Source: Curvularia sp. ZM96
Lineage: Eukaryota > Ascomycota > Dothideomycetes > Pleosporales > Pleosporaceae
DNA: 64,000 bases
Assembly (NCBI GenBank): GCA_022457065.1
Contig: JAJGBQ010000001.1
Location: 7,750,001-7,814,000, forward strand
Direction: 5' to 3'
Part shown: piece by piece, positions 41,483 through 53,369 of the stretch
Position numbering within the stretch: the stretch's first letter is position 1
How the letters are laid out: each line of letters opens with the position of its first letter
Notes under the pieces: generated by a model
Told to the model about the DNA's origin: nothing
The model's database searches: none
Seen by the model: the letters and a program-made list of their open reading frames with translations, nothing else
Position numbers and translations under genes: made by a program

Positions 41483-42908
41483 ATGGCCATTGACAGACAG
41501 CAGAAGCTGCTGCTCTTCGGGGCCGCTGCAGCCGTCCGGCTGCTGCTCTTCACTGTCTTTCCCGCTCTTCCTGACCTCCTCGCCGGCCGCGTCGAGGTCT
41601 CGACTCCCGTCACAAGCTTCAAGAGGCGTATGTACTGCTGTCCCCACGCTCGCCATGCACATGACTGACACGACCCAGTGCAAGAAGGCGTCTTCCTCTA
41701 CAAGCACAATGTCTCCCCCTACGACGGTGGCGTCTACCACCAGGCACCCCTCCTGCTGCCGCTCTTCGCCCTACTGCCAAATCCCGCTTCAGCCCCTCTT
41801 GCGACCAACGTCTTCTTCACCCTCGTCGACCTACTGAGCGCAAGCGCACTAGCTCAGGTCGCAGATACAGGCTTCGCCTCAGTGACGCGACTCTTCGCTT
41901 CCCCGCGAAAAGACCTACGATGGAGTAGCGCGGCCATTGCTGCTGGGTACACACAGTGCTGCACTTTGATGGACCATGCGCTGACGTAGTGACCAGCTTT
42001 TTGTTCAACCCTTTTACAATTGCAACTTGCATTGCCCGCTCGACTTCGGCCCTGACCAACCTCTTCATCCTCACTGCCATGGCAAAGGCCTCCCGTGGGG
42101 CCAGCTTTACCTTCATCCTCGCCACAGCCTTTGCCTCATATTTTGCCATGCACCCCCTTCTGCTGTTCCCGCCTCTTATGGTTCTGCTGTACGATGCAAA
42201 AGCCCTCAAGACCAAGTCTTCTCCAAATGTTCCGGCTTTCATTGCCGTACACACCCTTGGTCTCGCGGCCGCAATTGGCGCCTTGCTATCTGGCTCTGCC
42301 TTCTTGACAGGCTCATGGGACTTCCTCGCTGCCACATACGGCGTGCGTCTTTTGTTGCCTGATCTGACGCCCAACGTCGGTCTCTGGTGGTATTTCTTCA
42401 TTGAGATGTTCGACTCTTTCCGCGAGTTCTTCTTGGGCGTTTTCTGGCTTCATGCCGCCTCGTACATGCCAGGCCTGACCATCCGCCTCCACAAACAACC
42501 TTTGTTTGTCGCTTGCGCCTTGACTGGTGTCTTCGCCATTTTCACTCCATACCCTAGCATAGCTGATGCCGCCTTGTACCTGTCCCTGATGCCCCTGTTC
42601 CGACATCTATTTCCTCGTGAGTGCCCCACATTTTCGTCCAATGTTGTCACCATGCTGACTAAATCCCAGTTATGCGCTACACTTTCTTGGCATCAGCAAG
42701 CATCCTCTACACTTCCTTCTTGGGTCCTGCTTTCTACCATTTGTGGGTGTATGCAGGCTCGGGCAATGCCAACTTTTTTTACGCCATCACTCTGGCGTGG
42801 AGTTTGGGTCTTTCCATCATCTTGGGTGATTCGATGTATGCGGCTTTGAGGGATGAGCTAGACGTAGAAAGGCCAGAGCTTCAAGGAAAGGAAGTTCGCC
42901 GGGTATAA
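41483..42908 (+). CDS. GPI transamidase subunit PIG-U / GAB1 (CDC91)
   Basis: Four exons (41483-41627, 41679-41946, 41997-42616, 42670-42908) encode about 423 residues with many membrane segments. PIG-U is a subunit of the ER complex that attaches GPI anchors to proteins and is thought to recognise the GPI lipid. Family landmarks are VFLYKHNVSPYDGGVYHQAP in the first luminal loop, FLFNPFTIATCIARSTSALT, and the signature LWWYFFIEMFDSFREFF with GVFWLH. The third exon starts at the CCAG acceptor that gives AAGFLFNPF; an earlier TAG acceptor would break the frame. Introns are 50-53 bp. Identification is secure; the extreme C-terminus is charged and cytosolic. Confidence 0.95.
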
Positions 42909-43301
42909 ACGCACGCTTGTGCCATGTTGAAACAAAGTGTAAAATAACACAAACGGAAACAAATCTTAACAATGTTCTGCACAAATCCAGTCATCGTCTC
43001 TAATCCCTTCCATCAAACGACCTCACTTACTTCACTTGACTTTTCATAGGTTCCTCAATCACACCTAAAGGTAAAGTGAATGCGCACTTTGCCTCTTCTA
43101 AGCGTTTTACTAAGCACTCTCACTGTTCATATTAATTGCGCTAAAGTCAAACTTCACTGCTCACTTTATAGTCTTTGAGTTGTTAGTGCGCCACGATTTA
43201 AAGATTGTGCCCGACCTTTCTTCTCTTACTCCTCTACAACTCACTCAACTTTCCAACATCCTGTCTAGCCACTACTGCACTTCAATACAACATCGCCCAC
43301 C
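42909..43301. other. Intergenic
   Basis: Co-directional gap holding the 3' end of PIG-U and promoter of the next gene. Nothing else is seen. Confidence 0.5.
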
Positions 43302-43823
43302 ATGCCCCCCAACCAGAGCATCACCTTTTCTCCACGCGAGATGGAAGTCCTCGCCTTAGCCTGGCAGTGCATGGAAACTCAACCCAAGGTCTGCACTAAC
43401 CACATTCTTCACAAAATCCCCAAGCTAACCGCAATCCAGATCGATGTCGTCAAGCTCGCCGCTCTCACGGGCTACACTCAAAACAGCGCGAGCGTCACCT
43501 TCAACAAGATCAAACAGAAGATCAGAAAACTTGCCGACTCGGTCTCTGGCGCACCCTCTGTTCCTAGCACACCCAGAAAGACTAAGGAAGCAGCCACGCC
43601 GACTAGCACAGCTCGCAAGCGTAAGAACGCTGCTGCTGCTGCCGGTGCGATGCTGGGTACGCCGAGCAAGAAATCCAAGAAGACGGGACAGGGCGAGATT
43701 CAGGAAGAGGGTGACGACGAGCAACTTTTCCCGGATATGGTTGCTGTCAAGAAGGAGGAGGAGGACAAGGATGATTTATTCGGTGACAACGACTTTGTTC
43801 TTCTTTCTGGACTGCAGGGTTGA
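43302..43823 (+). CDS. Small conserved fungal protein, probably nuclear
   Basis: The likely product has 156 residues from exons 43302-43388 and 43440-43823. The 51-bp intron is in frame and open, so an unspliced reading of 173 residues exists. Splicing is favoured by the AGCTAACC branch site and CCAG acceptor, and because it brings together AWQCMETQPK and VVKLAALTGYTQNSASVTFN, an N-terminal unit I know as common in ascomycete proteins of unknown function that vaguely resembles a SANT/Myb-like helix bundle. The middle is a basic region with TPRKTKEA, ARKRKN and TPSKKSKKTG, likely nuclear signals; the tail is strongly acidic (EEGDDEQ and KKEEEDKDDLFGDND). No catalytic motif is visible. Confidence 0.82.
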   Translation: MPPNQSITFSPREMEVLALAWQCMETQPKVCTNHILHKIPKLTAIQIDVVKLAALTGYTQNSASVTFNKIKQKIRKLADSVSGAPSVPSTPRKTKEAATPTSTARKRKNAAAAAGAMLGTPSKKSKKTGQGEIQEEGDDEQLFPDMVAVKKEEEDKDDLFGDNDFVLLSGLQG

Positions 43824-44492
43824 TCGTCATGGTTCAAGCGAGATGTGAGCGGTTGAGTCTTGCGAGGACGAAAAGCTATGAGCAGGACGGATAGAATGTT
43901 CAGAAGTGATTTTCAGACTTTTTGTATCTGACAGAGCATGGATCCACTCAGTACGGTCAGGTACATCGTAACATCACAACATGCCTCGATAAAGAGATCG
44001 GAGTTGCATCCGAGAATTTAAATCATGCCATGAGACAAATACAATACTACTTAGATCAAAATTTTCGCACTTCACTTTAAAACCCCACCAAGCCTTACCA
44101 AAAACTTGCTATTCTAATATCTAACAATCTCAACAATTACCTTTTTAAACGCCTTCAAATTTAGAAAGCATGAAAATTACTTGAATTTATTTATTTTGAG
44201 ATTCAAGAAGATTTTAATAGGTATTTATAGTTTAACGAGGCTGCAAAGTAGGCTTGTTTTGGTGAGAAATCGCTTAGAGTGCAAAACTTTTGATGCGTGG
44301 CAGTGGTTCAACACTCCGTGTTGTGAAGATAAAATGCACATCAATACTCTTGTATTGTGCTTGACTACCAAACCTATAAATCTAGAACCCGCTAAATCGC
44401 TAAGAATACTAATTATATCCTTCCCTCTACTCCCGTCGTACCTTGACTCTACATTACGCCCTAGTTTAATCATGCACGCAACCCTCTCCAAC
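43824..44492. other. Intergenic, convergent 3' ends
   Basis: The interval between the small nuclear protein and MSH6 is AT-rich, particularly 44030-44230, and has no supported gene. Confidence 0.5.
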
Positions 44493-47400
44493 TCAAAGTG
44501 CAGAAATAGCTTCCAAAAGCACATCCATCGTCCGCTCTCCCACTCCCTCTAGACCCTCTCGAAGCGCCCACGAGACGTCACTTTGCAGGCCCAGCGGCAG
44601 ATAGACCCCACCCTCATCCTTCTTGACCTCCATCCTCTCTCCCAATCTACTCGTGTGCTCCCATGCCTTGGCCGCCTTCTCTGCATCTTGGATAATTTTG
44701 CTCGGGATACCGCACATAGCAGCGCAGTGCATACCGAAGCTACCCTCTGCAACACCTTCTTCAAGCTTGTAAAGAAAGGTAATCGATTTGGAAGCATCAT
44801 CGACGTGGATACGCATACGCTTGTTCTGCACTTCTGGATGGAATTCAAACTCTTTGGCGAGCGAGCGGTAGTGCGTAGCGAAAAAGCCGACGCAGCCCAC
44901 CCTTGTCGCAACATCGTGAAGGACGGCTTGTGCAACGGCAACTCCATCATATGACGAGGTGCCACGACCAAGTTCGTCCAGAATGACTAGCGAGCGAGAT
45001 GTGGCTTCCGACAAAATCTTCTGCGTTTCCGAGAGTTCAACGAAAAAGGTAGACTGTGCAGCAAAGATGTTGTCGTTGGCACCGAGACGAGACATGATGC
45101 GGTCGACTGGTGTTAGTTTTGCTGAGATGCAGGGCAAGTAGCAGCCAACTTGTGCCATAATGACAGCTATACATGTCATACGTAGAATGGTCGATTTACC
45201 AGCAGCGTTTGCACCTGTCAGCAAGCTGATATTGGAGCTGTCACCGCCCAGCTTGATATCGTTAGGAATAAAGTCGTCAACCGTGTTGAGCATGCAGGGA
45301 TGGCGAAGCTCCTCGAACTCGACGACAGTACGCTCGCCCTCTACGAAGACGGGACGGCAGCTAGGCTCTCCCAGTGATGCAGACGCCTTGGCAAGACTGA
45401 TGAGGCAATCGAGTTGGGCAATAATCTTGACAGCCGCAAGCCAGATCTTATAGTCCTCATCGAAGCGCTGGCAGAAGCGAGTGGCAACCTCGCGAGTGAT
45501 CTGGCCATGAGTTTCTTGTGCTTCTTGCAATGCTCGCACCAGCTTCCGCAACTCGGGGGTGTAGTAGCGAGTGACCTTGGCTGTGGCGGACATTTGGTCC
45601 CAGTTGTTAGGCACCTTGACCTTCTTCGGCACTTCCAGTTGATAAATCTCCTTTCCGAGATGGTTGTAGATGATTGCGTTTGAACCGAGTTCTTTGCGGA
45701 CTTTCTTGAGCAACGCCTCAAGATTAGCCTCACAACTGTCAATCTCTGCCTGGCTGTTGTCATAGTCCTCCTCGACGCCGGTTTCAGGTATCAAAATACC
45801 TTCTTTCCTAGCGGCATCACGGTCAAAGGCGGACTTCCACTTGTCGAGACACGCTGCAAGATCCGGCATCGACGAAATGAGCTGACCGATGACACCTTCT
45901 CCATCACTGAACTGTTTCAGCAAACTAATGGTGTACTCGATCTGCTCAAAGCCTTCCAAGACTTTGAGAAAGTCTTGCGCCCTACATCGCCCAGCATGGA
46001 CTCGCGAGATGAGACGCTCAAGATCTGGCAACTTGCTCAGTGAGCTGCTGAAGTTCTCTGTGATGGACGAGTTCTTGTTGAGTGCATCAACCGCATCAAG
46101 ACGGTCGTTGATCTTTTGCGCGTCTGCCAATGGATGACAAACCCATTGCCGAAGTAGTCGTTTACCAAAAGGCGTGATACAGCGGTTCAGCATCGCGAAC
46201 AGCGTGCCCTCAGTCGCTCCGTCAAAGGTGTTGGCGAAGATTTCCAGGTTGATCAAGCTCTGGCCGTCGAGCACTAGACTAGTCGCTTTGCGAATGGGAT
46301 CGTACCACTGGAAGTTGCCGAGTGTGACAAGGTCACGCTCAATCATCAGCGTGCGCAGATACTGAAGAAGAGCACCGAATGCGGACATTACAAGCTCTTT
46401 CTCACGAGCTTCGCGCAGCACTGGGGGCCATGCTTCCACGTTGTTCTCTGTTGATGACTCAAAGTAGTTGTTGACTTCGAGCTCTCGGATGGTGATATCA
46501 GCTGGCCAAAACTCCTTTTCCAATTTTAACCAGTTCCAGATGGTGGTTGGACCAGTGTTGTTCTTCAGAATACGTAGTGCTTTTGCAGAAACACTCGACT
46601 TTTCAAGAAGCAACTCGCCAGGCCTCATTTGGGCAATGAGGGTTTCGAATTTGGTCATGTCAATATCATCTGTAAACTCACAGAGCTGGAACTGTGCCGT
46701 CGCGGTATCAACAAACGCGACGCCAAAAGCAGGCAAGTTGTCACGATCAATCTCCTTGATGGCCATGCAATAGGTTGACATCTCGCTCTGAAGCATGCCA
46801 GTGTCAACAAGGGTGCCCGAAGTCAAGACAGTAGCCAGTTCTCGGCGAATGACCTCTTTGCCTTTCTTCTCGGCTTTCTTTGGGGTTTTGCCCTTGTCGT
46901 CACGCTCACGCATCTCTTTGCCCAGCGCCGATTCCATCTGGTCCACTCTAGCGACTTTGTAACCGGCTGCCACAAACTGCGTCGCCCACATGTCTAGCGA
47001 GGCTTCTGGTACACCGACCATCCTCATGTTCACACGGTCAGTCAGTTTGAGATCGAAGAGTTGATGTCCAATAGATGCGTCCTTCTCGTAAAGCTCGTAG
47101 AACTTTCCCTTTTTGAAGAAAACGACCGTGTCCCACCACTTGCTCTTAATTTCCCAGTACTGCTTTTCAAAAGGCGAAAACGCATTCCAGGCAGCCGGCG
47201 GGATGTACAAAGTACGAGGATCGTAGTCAGGATGACCGAGTGGATGGCGGTCGGCATCTTGAATATTGGCCAGCCATGGGTATCTTGCTTCGGGCTCAGA
47301 AGCAGAGGGTCTGGCTTTGGCTCGTATGCTCATCTCCTTCAAAGAAGGGGCTACCTTTTGGGGCTTGAACACTGCCGGGTTCTCTGGATCATATTTCCAT

Positions 47401-48229
47401 TGCTGTGCTGTCGATGTGCTAGTCATTACGATGTCGCCTTCGTCTTCGTCGTCCTTTTCATTGAGAATGGGCGGTGATGATGCCGGCGAGGTTTTGGCGC
47501 GTGGCTTTGTAGACGCTGGACGTTTGCGCTTCTTAGAGACGACTTCCTCATCGGAATCATCGGGCACGATGAAATCGTCAATATCTTCCTCGTCCTCTAG
47601 CATGGCTCTTTGGGTGGCAGCATCTAGGCCAAACTCATCGTCAGAATCGTCGTCGACAACTACCCGCTGGCGCTTTGTTGCCCGACCCCTTGCGTTGTTT
47701 GCGATGGGTCCCAGCACATCGTCATCTTCATCGTCGGACTCGGCGTAATTGACAGGTTTTCTGGCCTAGTCATAGATATTAGGATAATGTGTATCGAGTA
47801 TACCAAGGCTTGTCGAACGTACCTTGCGAGATGGGCTGCTGGGAGCGACATCGGCAACTTCTGGAAAAACGAGTCAATTCATAGACCTAGTTATCCAACA
47901 GGCGACGACGAACCGTTTTCCTTGTTCCGGCCTACTGTGAGCTCTTGCTCTTGCTTGATAGGACTTGAGTAGTCGGGGGCATCGCTGCTAGGAACCGGTG
48001 TGATGGCTGCGGGCGGATTTGTGAAAGTCTTGGTGGCAATTTTTGAAGTTGGTGTTTTTTGGGCTGGAGTGACATCGGACGGCGCGGGGCTTGGTGAATT
48101 GGTGGACTTCTTCTGAAAGAAACCCAGGATCGACTTCTGGCCTTTCGCCGACTGTGATGCCGAGGCGGGCTGTTTCTTCTGTGAGGGGCGAGGAGTAGAC
48201 ATTTCATTTCCTTCAACGCCGCGAGCCAT
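44493..48229 (-). CDS. MSH6: DNA mismatch repair protein MSH6
   Basis: Three exons (47914-48229, 47823-47860, 44493-47765) give about 1208 residues, a normal MSH6 length. With MSH2 it forms MutS-alpha, which binds base mismatches and small loops. A PCNA-binding PIP box, QKSILGFF, is at residues 31-38. A long acidic and basic disordered region (VVVDDDSDDEFGL) precedes the mismatch-binding domain, whose Phe-x-Glu wedge is in FFKKGKFYELYEKDASIG. The C-terminal ATPase has Walker A TGANAAGKSTILRM, DELGRGTSSYDGVAVAQA and the FFATHYRSL segment. Exon 2 is a 38-nt micro-exon; the first intron uses a GTTCGT donor. A start at 48202 (MSTPRPSQKKQ) is an alternative. Two MluI cell-cycle boxes lie about 110 bp upstream. 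Confidence 0.97.
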
Positions 48230-48334
48230 TGTGCTAGTGGTATGGCAAATCGTGGGCGTGGCAATGGCAAGTGTAATGCTAATGGCAACGAGAGAGCGAC
48301 ATGCACGCTTACGACTCGAGTCCGGGGCGAGAGA

Positions 48335-48348
48335 ACGCGTCGACGCGT
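48335..48348. promoter_or_regulatory. Palindromic double MCB element upstream of MSH6
   Basis: ACGCGTCGACGCGT contains two ACGCGT MluI cell-cycle boxes and is a perfect palindrome, centred about 112 bp before the MSH6 start. ACGCGT is the binding site of MBF (Mbp1-Swi6), which drives G1/S genes in fungi. Nearly the same element precedes PRI2 in this window. Confidence 0.75.
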
Positions 48349-48750
48349 CGAGCTAATCCGCGTCGGGCCATTGATTGGCTTGGCAACTTCTACCACTCCT
48401 CTCCTCTCGTTTCTGGGGCCGCGTCATCATCGTGCTGCCTACGCATCACAAACAGATGGAATATAAAATTGCAATCTTGAGAAATATGCATTGGAATCAC
48501 CATAGCATGTGAAAGACAGTCTATCTACTATACTCGCTTTTTTCCAGTCTTTAAGGTCATCGAACGAATTATCTTTGCAAGCATCCATCTACTTGTGTGG
48601 ACAGAAACAGGACTGAAGTATGAAATAGGGTAGGTAGCAGCACGGCCAGTACACGGCACCACCAAGAATGCTGTCCGTCAACGATGACTTGCCATCTTTT
48701 TCCCCATGTGAACGGCGAGGTCGTGAACTCGAGCTAGCTGACGAGCCAGT

Positions 48751-50011
48751 CTACGATTCCAAGCTGCCGGACTCTGCACTTGGGCCGCTTCGGTAGCTCG
48801 AATCCGATGCCGAATAGTAGCGTGAAGAGCTGTGCTGAAGCTGTGCACGCTGACGGTCGTTACGATGACCGGTATTGTCAGAATGATGGCCGTCCAGCGC
48901 CGGCACGTATGCTGGAGTCGGTTCTGGGGGCCATGTGAAGGACGGCATCGGCTGACTTTGAGAAACTGTTGATTGTCTTCCGCCAAATGTTGCTCGATCC
49001 GCAAAGTCTTGTTCTTCTGTTCCGTCAGTTGCATAGCGACCTGTAGAGAGGTCAGATCATGTGTCAAAAAGGGTACCGGACGACATACCCGCGTGTACAC
49101 TGTCGTTACGGATTAGATTCTTTTCCCCACCATCGATGTGGTACGTCTTGAGGCCATCACTGTCTACACCCACGCTTGCAGTCGAGTAGTTCAGGGCCTT
49201 CATCAACTTGTAGAAGCCTGCTGCTAGCAATGCGCCTAGCAGAGGCCCAAGCCAGTAGATCCAGTGGTGACCCGGCCATACACCCGTGATGACGGCAGGT
49301 CCAAAGGATCGAGCGGGATTTAAAGAGCCTCCAGTAAAGTACACGCCGGCAAGCTCTGCAATGAACAGCGCAAGCCCAATGACCAAGGGAGCGAGAAAAG
49401 TCGCCCTGTGCTTCTCTGCTGCCAGCATGAAGATGGTCAAAAGAAGCATGAAAGTGAGGAACATTTCGATGAACAAGCCCTTGACGACCGAGGTCTCGCT
49501 GCTGAGTACTGTATTGACAGCCAGAGGACCAGGAAAGAGCCCGGCAACGATAGCGGCAGCGATGATGGCTCCAAGCAACTGTGCAACTATCAGCAGCACG
49601 GCCTTGATCAAGCCGACTGTCCCGACAAGGGCCAAGGCCAGTGTAACCTAGGCCATGTCAGCAATGCAGTCCAGGTCTGGCCAGGACGGCAGAACTTACA
49701 GCAGGATTGAACAGACCCCCACTGATGCGAAAGAAGACCCAGACATTGACTGCCAGCGAAAAGGCAAAGGCAAGAGAGATGTACAGTAGGGAAGCGATAT
49801 CCATGTGTCGAGGGCCATTAAGGTTTCGCAGATTATTCGCCACCTGGGTACCAGCAAAGGCGAAGAACAGGAAGAGAAATGTGCCAATTAGCTCGCCCAA
49901 GAAGGCAATCAACAGATGGCGGACATTGTCAGAGAGCCTTCTCAAACCACGGGGATGTCGTTCCGTCGAGCGGGTCGGATCTGATGAGTATCTTGTCGTC
50001 CTGCCCGGCAT
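48751..50011 (-). CDS. Aquaporin (MIP family channel)
   Basis: Three exons (49700-50011, 49089-49647, 48751-49040) encode 386 residues. Six membrane segments and the two pore half-helices are visible: the first with GGLFNPA, split from VTLAL by a 52-bp intron, and the second with GGSLNPARSFGPAV, whose arginine is part of the selectivity filter. This is the orthodox water-channel type rather than an aquaglyceroporin, judged by compact loops and the absence of the Asp after the second NPA motif. An N-terminal tail of about 35 residues is arginine-rich. The third exon adds a long hydrophilic C-terminus with SFTWPPEPTPAYVP and a Ser-rich end (SRYYSASDSSYRSGPSAESG), likely cytosolic and phosphorylated (inference). 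Confidence 0.94.
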
Positions 50012-51086
50012 GGTGATGGATACGTCTGATGTATGCTAGCACGGATAGTTGGAGCGGAGAGAACAGTAGGAAAGGGAAAAGCTGGTGACCTGGAGCTGGT
50101 AGCCAAGTATCAGAGGTAAAGCGATGGCAAAACTAGAGATAGGGGCTGCAGAAAAGGTAGAAGATGGCTGTGGGCGTGATTTGAAGAAGAGCTGGAGGAA
50201 TAAGAAGTGAAGCTGGAGACGAAGATAAGAGAGGAAATCGACGATACGGAGAAAAAGCGAGAGGGCAAGCGGCTTTGACGAGCCTGCAGCCGCTATGAGG
50301 CTTAAGGGCGGTGCTTGCCATACAGTGCTCCATGTCGATGCTCCGATGGCTTCTAAAGGAAGACACGACGCAAGACAGAGCAAGGCCAACCATGGGCCAC
50401 TTCTGAGCGGTTGTTACAAGCAGTGTTTTCCTTGGTGAAGCTCGTGGGTGTTGTTGAAGGTATTACCAACCCATAATGCCACAACCCCGGAAACTATAAA
50501 CGAGATCCAGTCGCGAGCATGGCTTAGATGGAATCGACATTGTATAGGCCATTGCCAGTTCCATCTTGTGGCTTTGTGGTGATTTGGCATGTGACTTATG
50601 TTGGTGTCTTCACATGGTTGGAATGTGGGGGGCGGCGGATGCTTGGCGTTGATCGATCCCCACGATGCGCATGGCATCATGTTGGGCTCCCACTAATCAC
50701 GACCCACTAAGTAAACGCTGCTCTTCGGTTCATCACTACGCTAGCTGCCCTTACTTCCTTGTCAACCCCACTGTCAAACCCTCTTCTGGCCCATTTCCTC
50801 TCGTTCTATTCTGTTGCGCGTTGTTTGCTCGCCCTGTGCTGTCGTCGTCCCCGCCACTACCGTCTCCGCGTCATCCCTCGTTCCACGCCCTTGACCTCTT
50901 GACCTCTTGATCGCTTGACCTCTTGGCCTCTTGACCCTCCTCTCAACCTGCGCCGCGTGACAGTCAACCGACATCACACCACGCTTGACTGGCTTACCTC
51001 AGCCCATGAGTTTCCTCTGCTAGCTTTCCAGCACGTTTTGCTGCTTCCTCTTCCCCATCCGCCTCTTCCCGCCGTCGACTGCCAGT
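50012..51086. other. Divergent intergenic region
   Basis: The interval separates the aquaporin start from the RING ligase start. Short frames have no motif. A tandem repeat occurs at its right end. Confidence 0.5.
50888..50940 (+). repeat. Short tandem repeat of CTCTTGAC-like units
   Basis: Units close to TTGACCTC recur with few changes (CTTGACCTCTTGACCTCTTG, then GATCGCTTGACCTCTTGG and CCTCTTGACC). It lies about 150-200 bp upstream of the RING ligase start, probably in promoter or leader. Confidence 0.7.
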
Positions 51087-53369
51087 ATGCGACCACTCCG
51101 CCTGCTGCTGTCGCTCTCCACGAGCCTAATAGCCTTTACCTTGTTTCTGTACATGGTCATGACAATTTCCTCAGAGGGCGAACAGAAGAACATATCCGCC
51201 GCTTCAAATCAAGGCGGTTTCAAGGCCTTGTTCTCGTTTGCCTCGCCGGGCTCGCTATTTCCGCCTTCTGCCATCATCAGCCTTACCGACGACAACTCGA
51301 CCTTCTTCCTCGCTCGACCCGCCGCTTTCGGTCCTCTGCTGCCCAAAGAAGGTCTAAGCGGTGCACTGTGGGTCGGCAGTGGCTTTGGCGATGACACTAT
51401 AGGTGATGGAGGCGAGTTGGGCTGCAGCGACGTACCCGGTTGGCACGACGATGGTGATGAATTCATTAGCACTTCACAGTCGACCGGAAATACCAAGCAC
51501 AAACTCAAGAGCGCTGTTCTGGGCAAAGACGCCACTCCAAAAGACGGAATTTCTGGAGACGGTCAAAACGCCTCTGATGACGTCGTAGACGATGGTACGG
51601 ACGACTATTTGCAGCCCCGCGGCTCCAAGGCACGCGCGCAATCAGCAGGTCTTCACGCCGATATTCAGTCACTCCAAGAGAGCGCAGAGATCACAGGCAA
51701 GATTGTGCTCCTCAAGCGCGGCGGCTGTGGTTTCTTGGCCAAAGTACAATGGGCACAATCGCGCGGTGGAAAAGCCGTAATTGTGGGCGATGATGTCCGC
51801 GGCGGCGCCCTGGTAAGAATGTACGCCAAAGGAGACACCTCCAACATCACCATTCCCTCTCTCTTCACATCGCACACGACTGCTCATCTTTTGTCTTCTC
51901 TCATGCCAAATGAAGGTCTTCTCACGGGAACTGCGCAAGGGTCTTCTCAAAATGCCGTAAAAGATGCAAAGGCTGCAACGCGCGACAAGGAGCATAACCA
52001 GGAGGCAGGCCAAGGGACAACTGAGGCTCCTCAACCTAGCTGGTGGCACTCGCTATTGGCATTATTCCGACTTAGTTCTGGCAAGAGCCCACTAAAAGCT
52101 GTTGGCCAAACGCTCCCAGGCAGTGGTAATGTTGAATGGGCAAAGACGGAGGGTTTGGACAGCGACAAAAGACCTATCGAGACTAGAACCGCAACTCCCT
52201 CATCAGCGCATACAGAAATTCTGGGTAGCCTTGTTGGTGAGCAAGATTGGCGAAATCCCGAACTTCCTTTTCATACATCTATGAATGAGGCTCAGAAAGC
52301 AGCGAGCCCAACAACCTCACCAGCCATTTTAGGTGGAAACAAATCTCCTACAGGTGGCCAGTACAGTGACAAGCCAGTGCAGCACAAAGGACTTTGGGTT
52401 ACCCTTACACCGACCAGTGTTTCGAGTAGTCCTTTCTTCGACACTCTTCTTGTGCTTGTTGTCAGCCCATTGGTTACCCTGACTGTTGTATATGTCCTAC
52501 TCCTTCTTCGATCTCGCATACGACGTCGGCGATGGAGGGCTCCCAAATCCGTCGTTGAGCGTCTTCCGGTCAGGACCTATCAGACCATTAGTGACTCTTC
52601 CTCTGCTTCGGTTGCGACCCTGCCTGCAGATTCTCCTACCACACCTCTACTTCAGTCCTTACCTCCTCGCTCCTCGTCTCTCGGCTCTCGATCGCGTTCT
52701 TCATCAGATTCCGATGTCCCAGGCGCTTCGACGTCCATCCAGCACGGTTCCCGTGATCGCGAACAGGAAAAACGTGAATCAGGGCTAGCAGCATGGAGAA
52801 GACGCTACGGTGGACGTCAAAGAGAATGCGTCGTATGTCTAGAAGAGTATGTTGATGGTGTCAGCCAAGTCATGAGCCTACCATGTGGTCATGAGTTTCA
52901 CGCGGAGTGCATGTAAGTTCCGAACCCCCATTTCTTTACAGAAATTGAGTTTAACGTGCGTAGTACTCCTTGGCTCGTCACCCGCCGGAGAACATGCCCT
53001 ATTTGCAAAGGCGATGTTGTACGTTCGTTGAGTTGGCGCCACGACCGACTGCAGTCAGCTTCACCAACACGCCCACCCCAACTTCCTGCTGGCCCCGAGG
53101 GCGTACAAGCCCAAGCCGCTGAAAATCGCGACGCGTCGCCTTCAGCTTCGCGGCCTGTGCCAACGTCTAGCTCATCACAGAATAGCCCCCGCCCGGCTGA
53201 CGATGTAGAGGCAGGTTGGCCAGGAGACGACTCACATCGAAGTCCTGGCTCTTCATTGAGAGAGCTGGCTTCATCCGTTTCCACAGTGGTATGGCGCGGA
53301 TTCGACGCGGTCCGAAGCAGTACCGGTTTTCAGCGCCCTCCGCTCGATGATATTGACCGCAATCGGTAA
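51087..53369 (+). CDS. PA-TM-RING-type E3 ubiquitin ligase
   Basis: Two exons (51087-52912, 52964-53369) encode 743 residues. The first 25 residues form a signal peptide or anchor (LLLSLSTSLIAFTLFLYMVM). A protease-associated domain follows, recognisable at GKIVLLKRGGCGFLAKVQWA and KAVIVGDD, then a Ser-rich spacer, one membrane helix (LLVLVVSPLVTLTVVYVLLLL) with a basic stop RSRIRRRR near residue 480, and a C3H2C3 RING-H2 near 580-625: CVVCLEEYVDG, LPCGHEFHAEC, then TCPICKGD from exon 2. The intron falls inside the RING right after its His-Cys pair. The architecture matches endosomal or vacuolar PA-TM-RING ligases such as human RNF13 and related fungal proteins, which ubiquitinate membrane cargo. 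The C-terminal 120 residues are low complexity. Confidence 0.93.
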
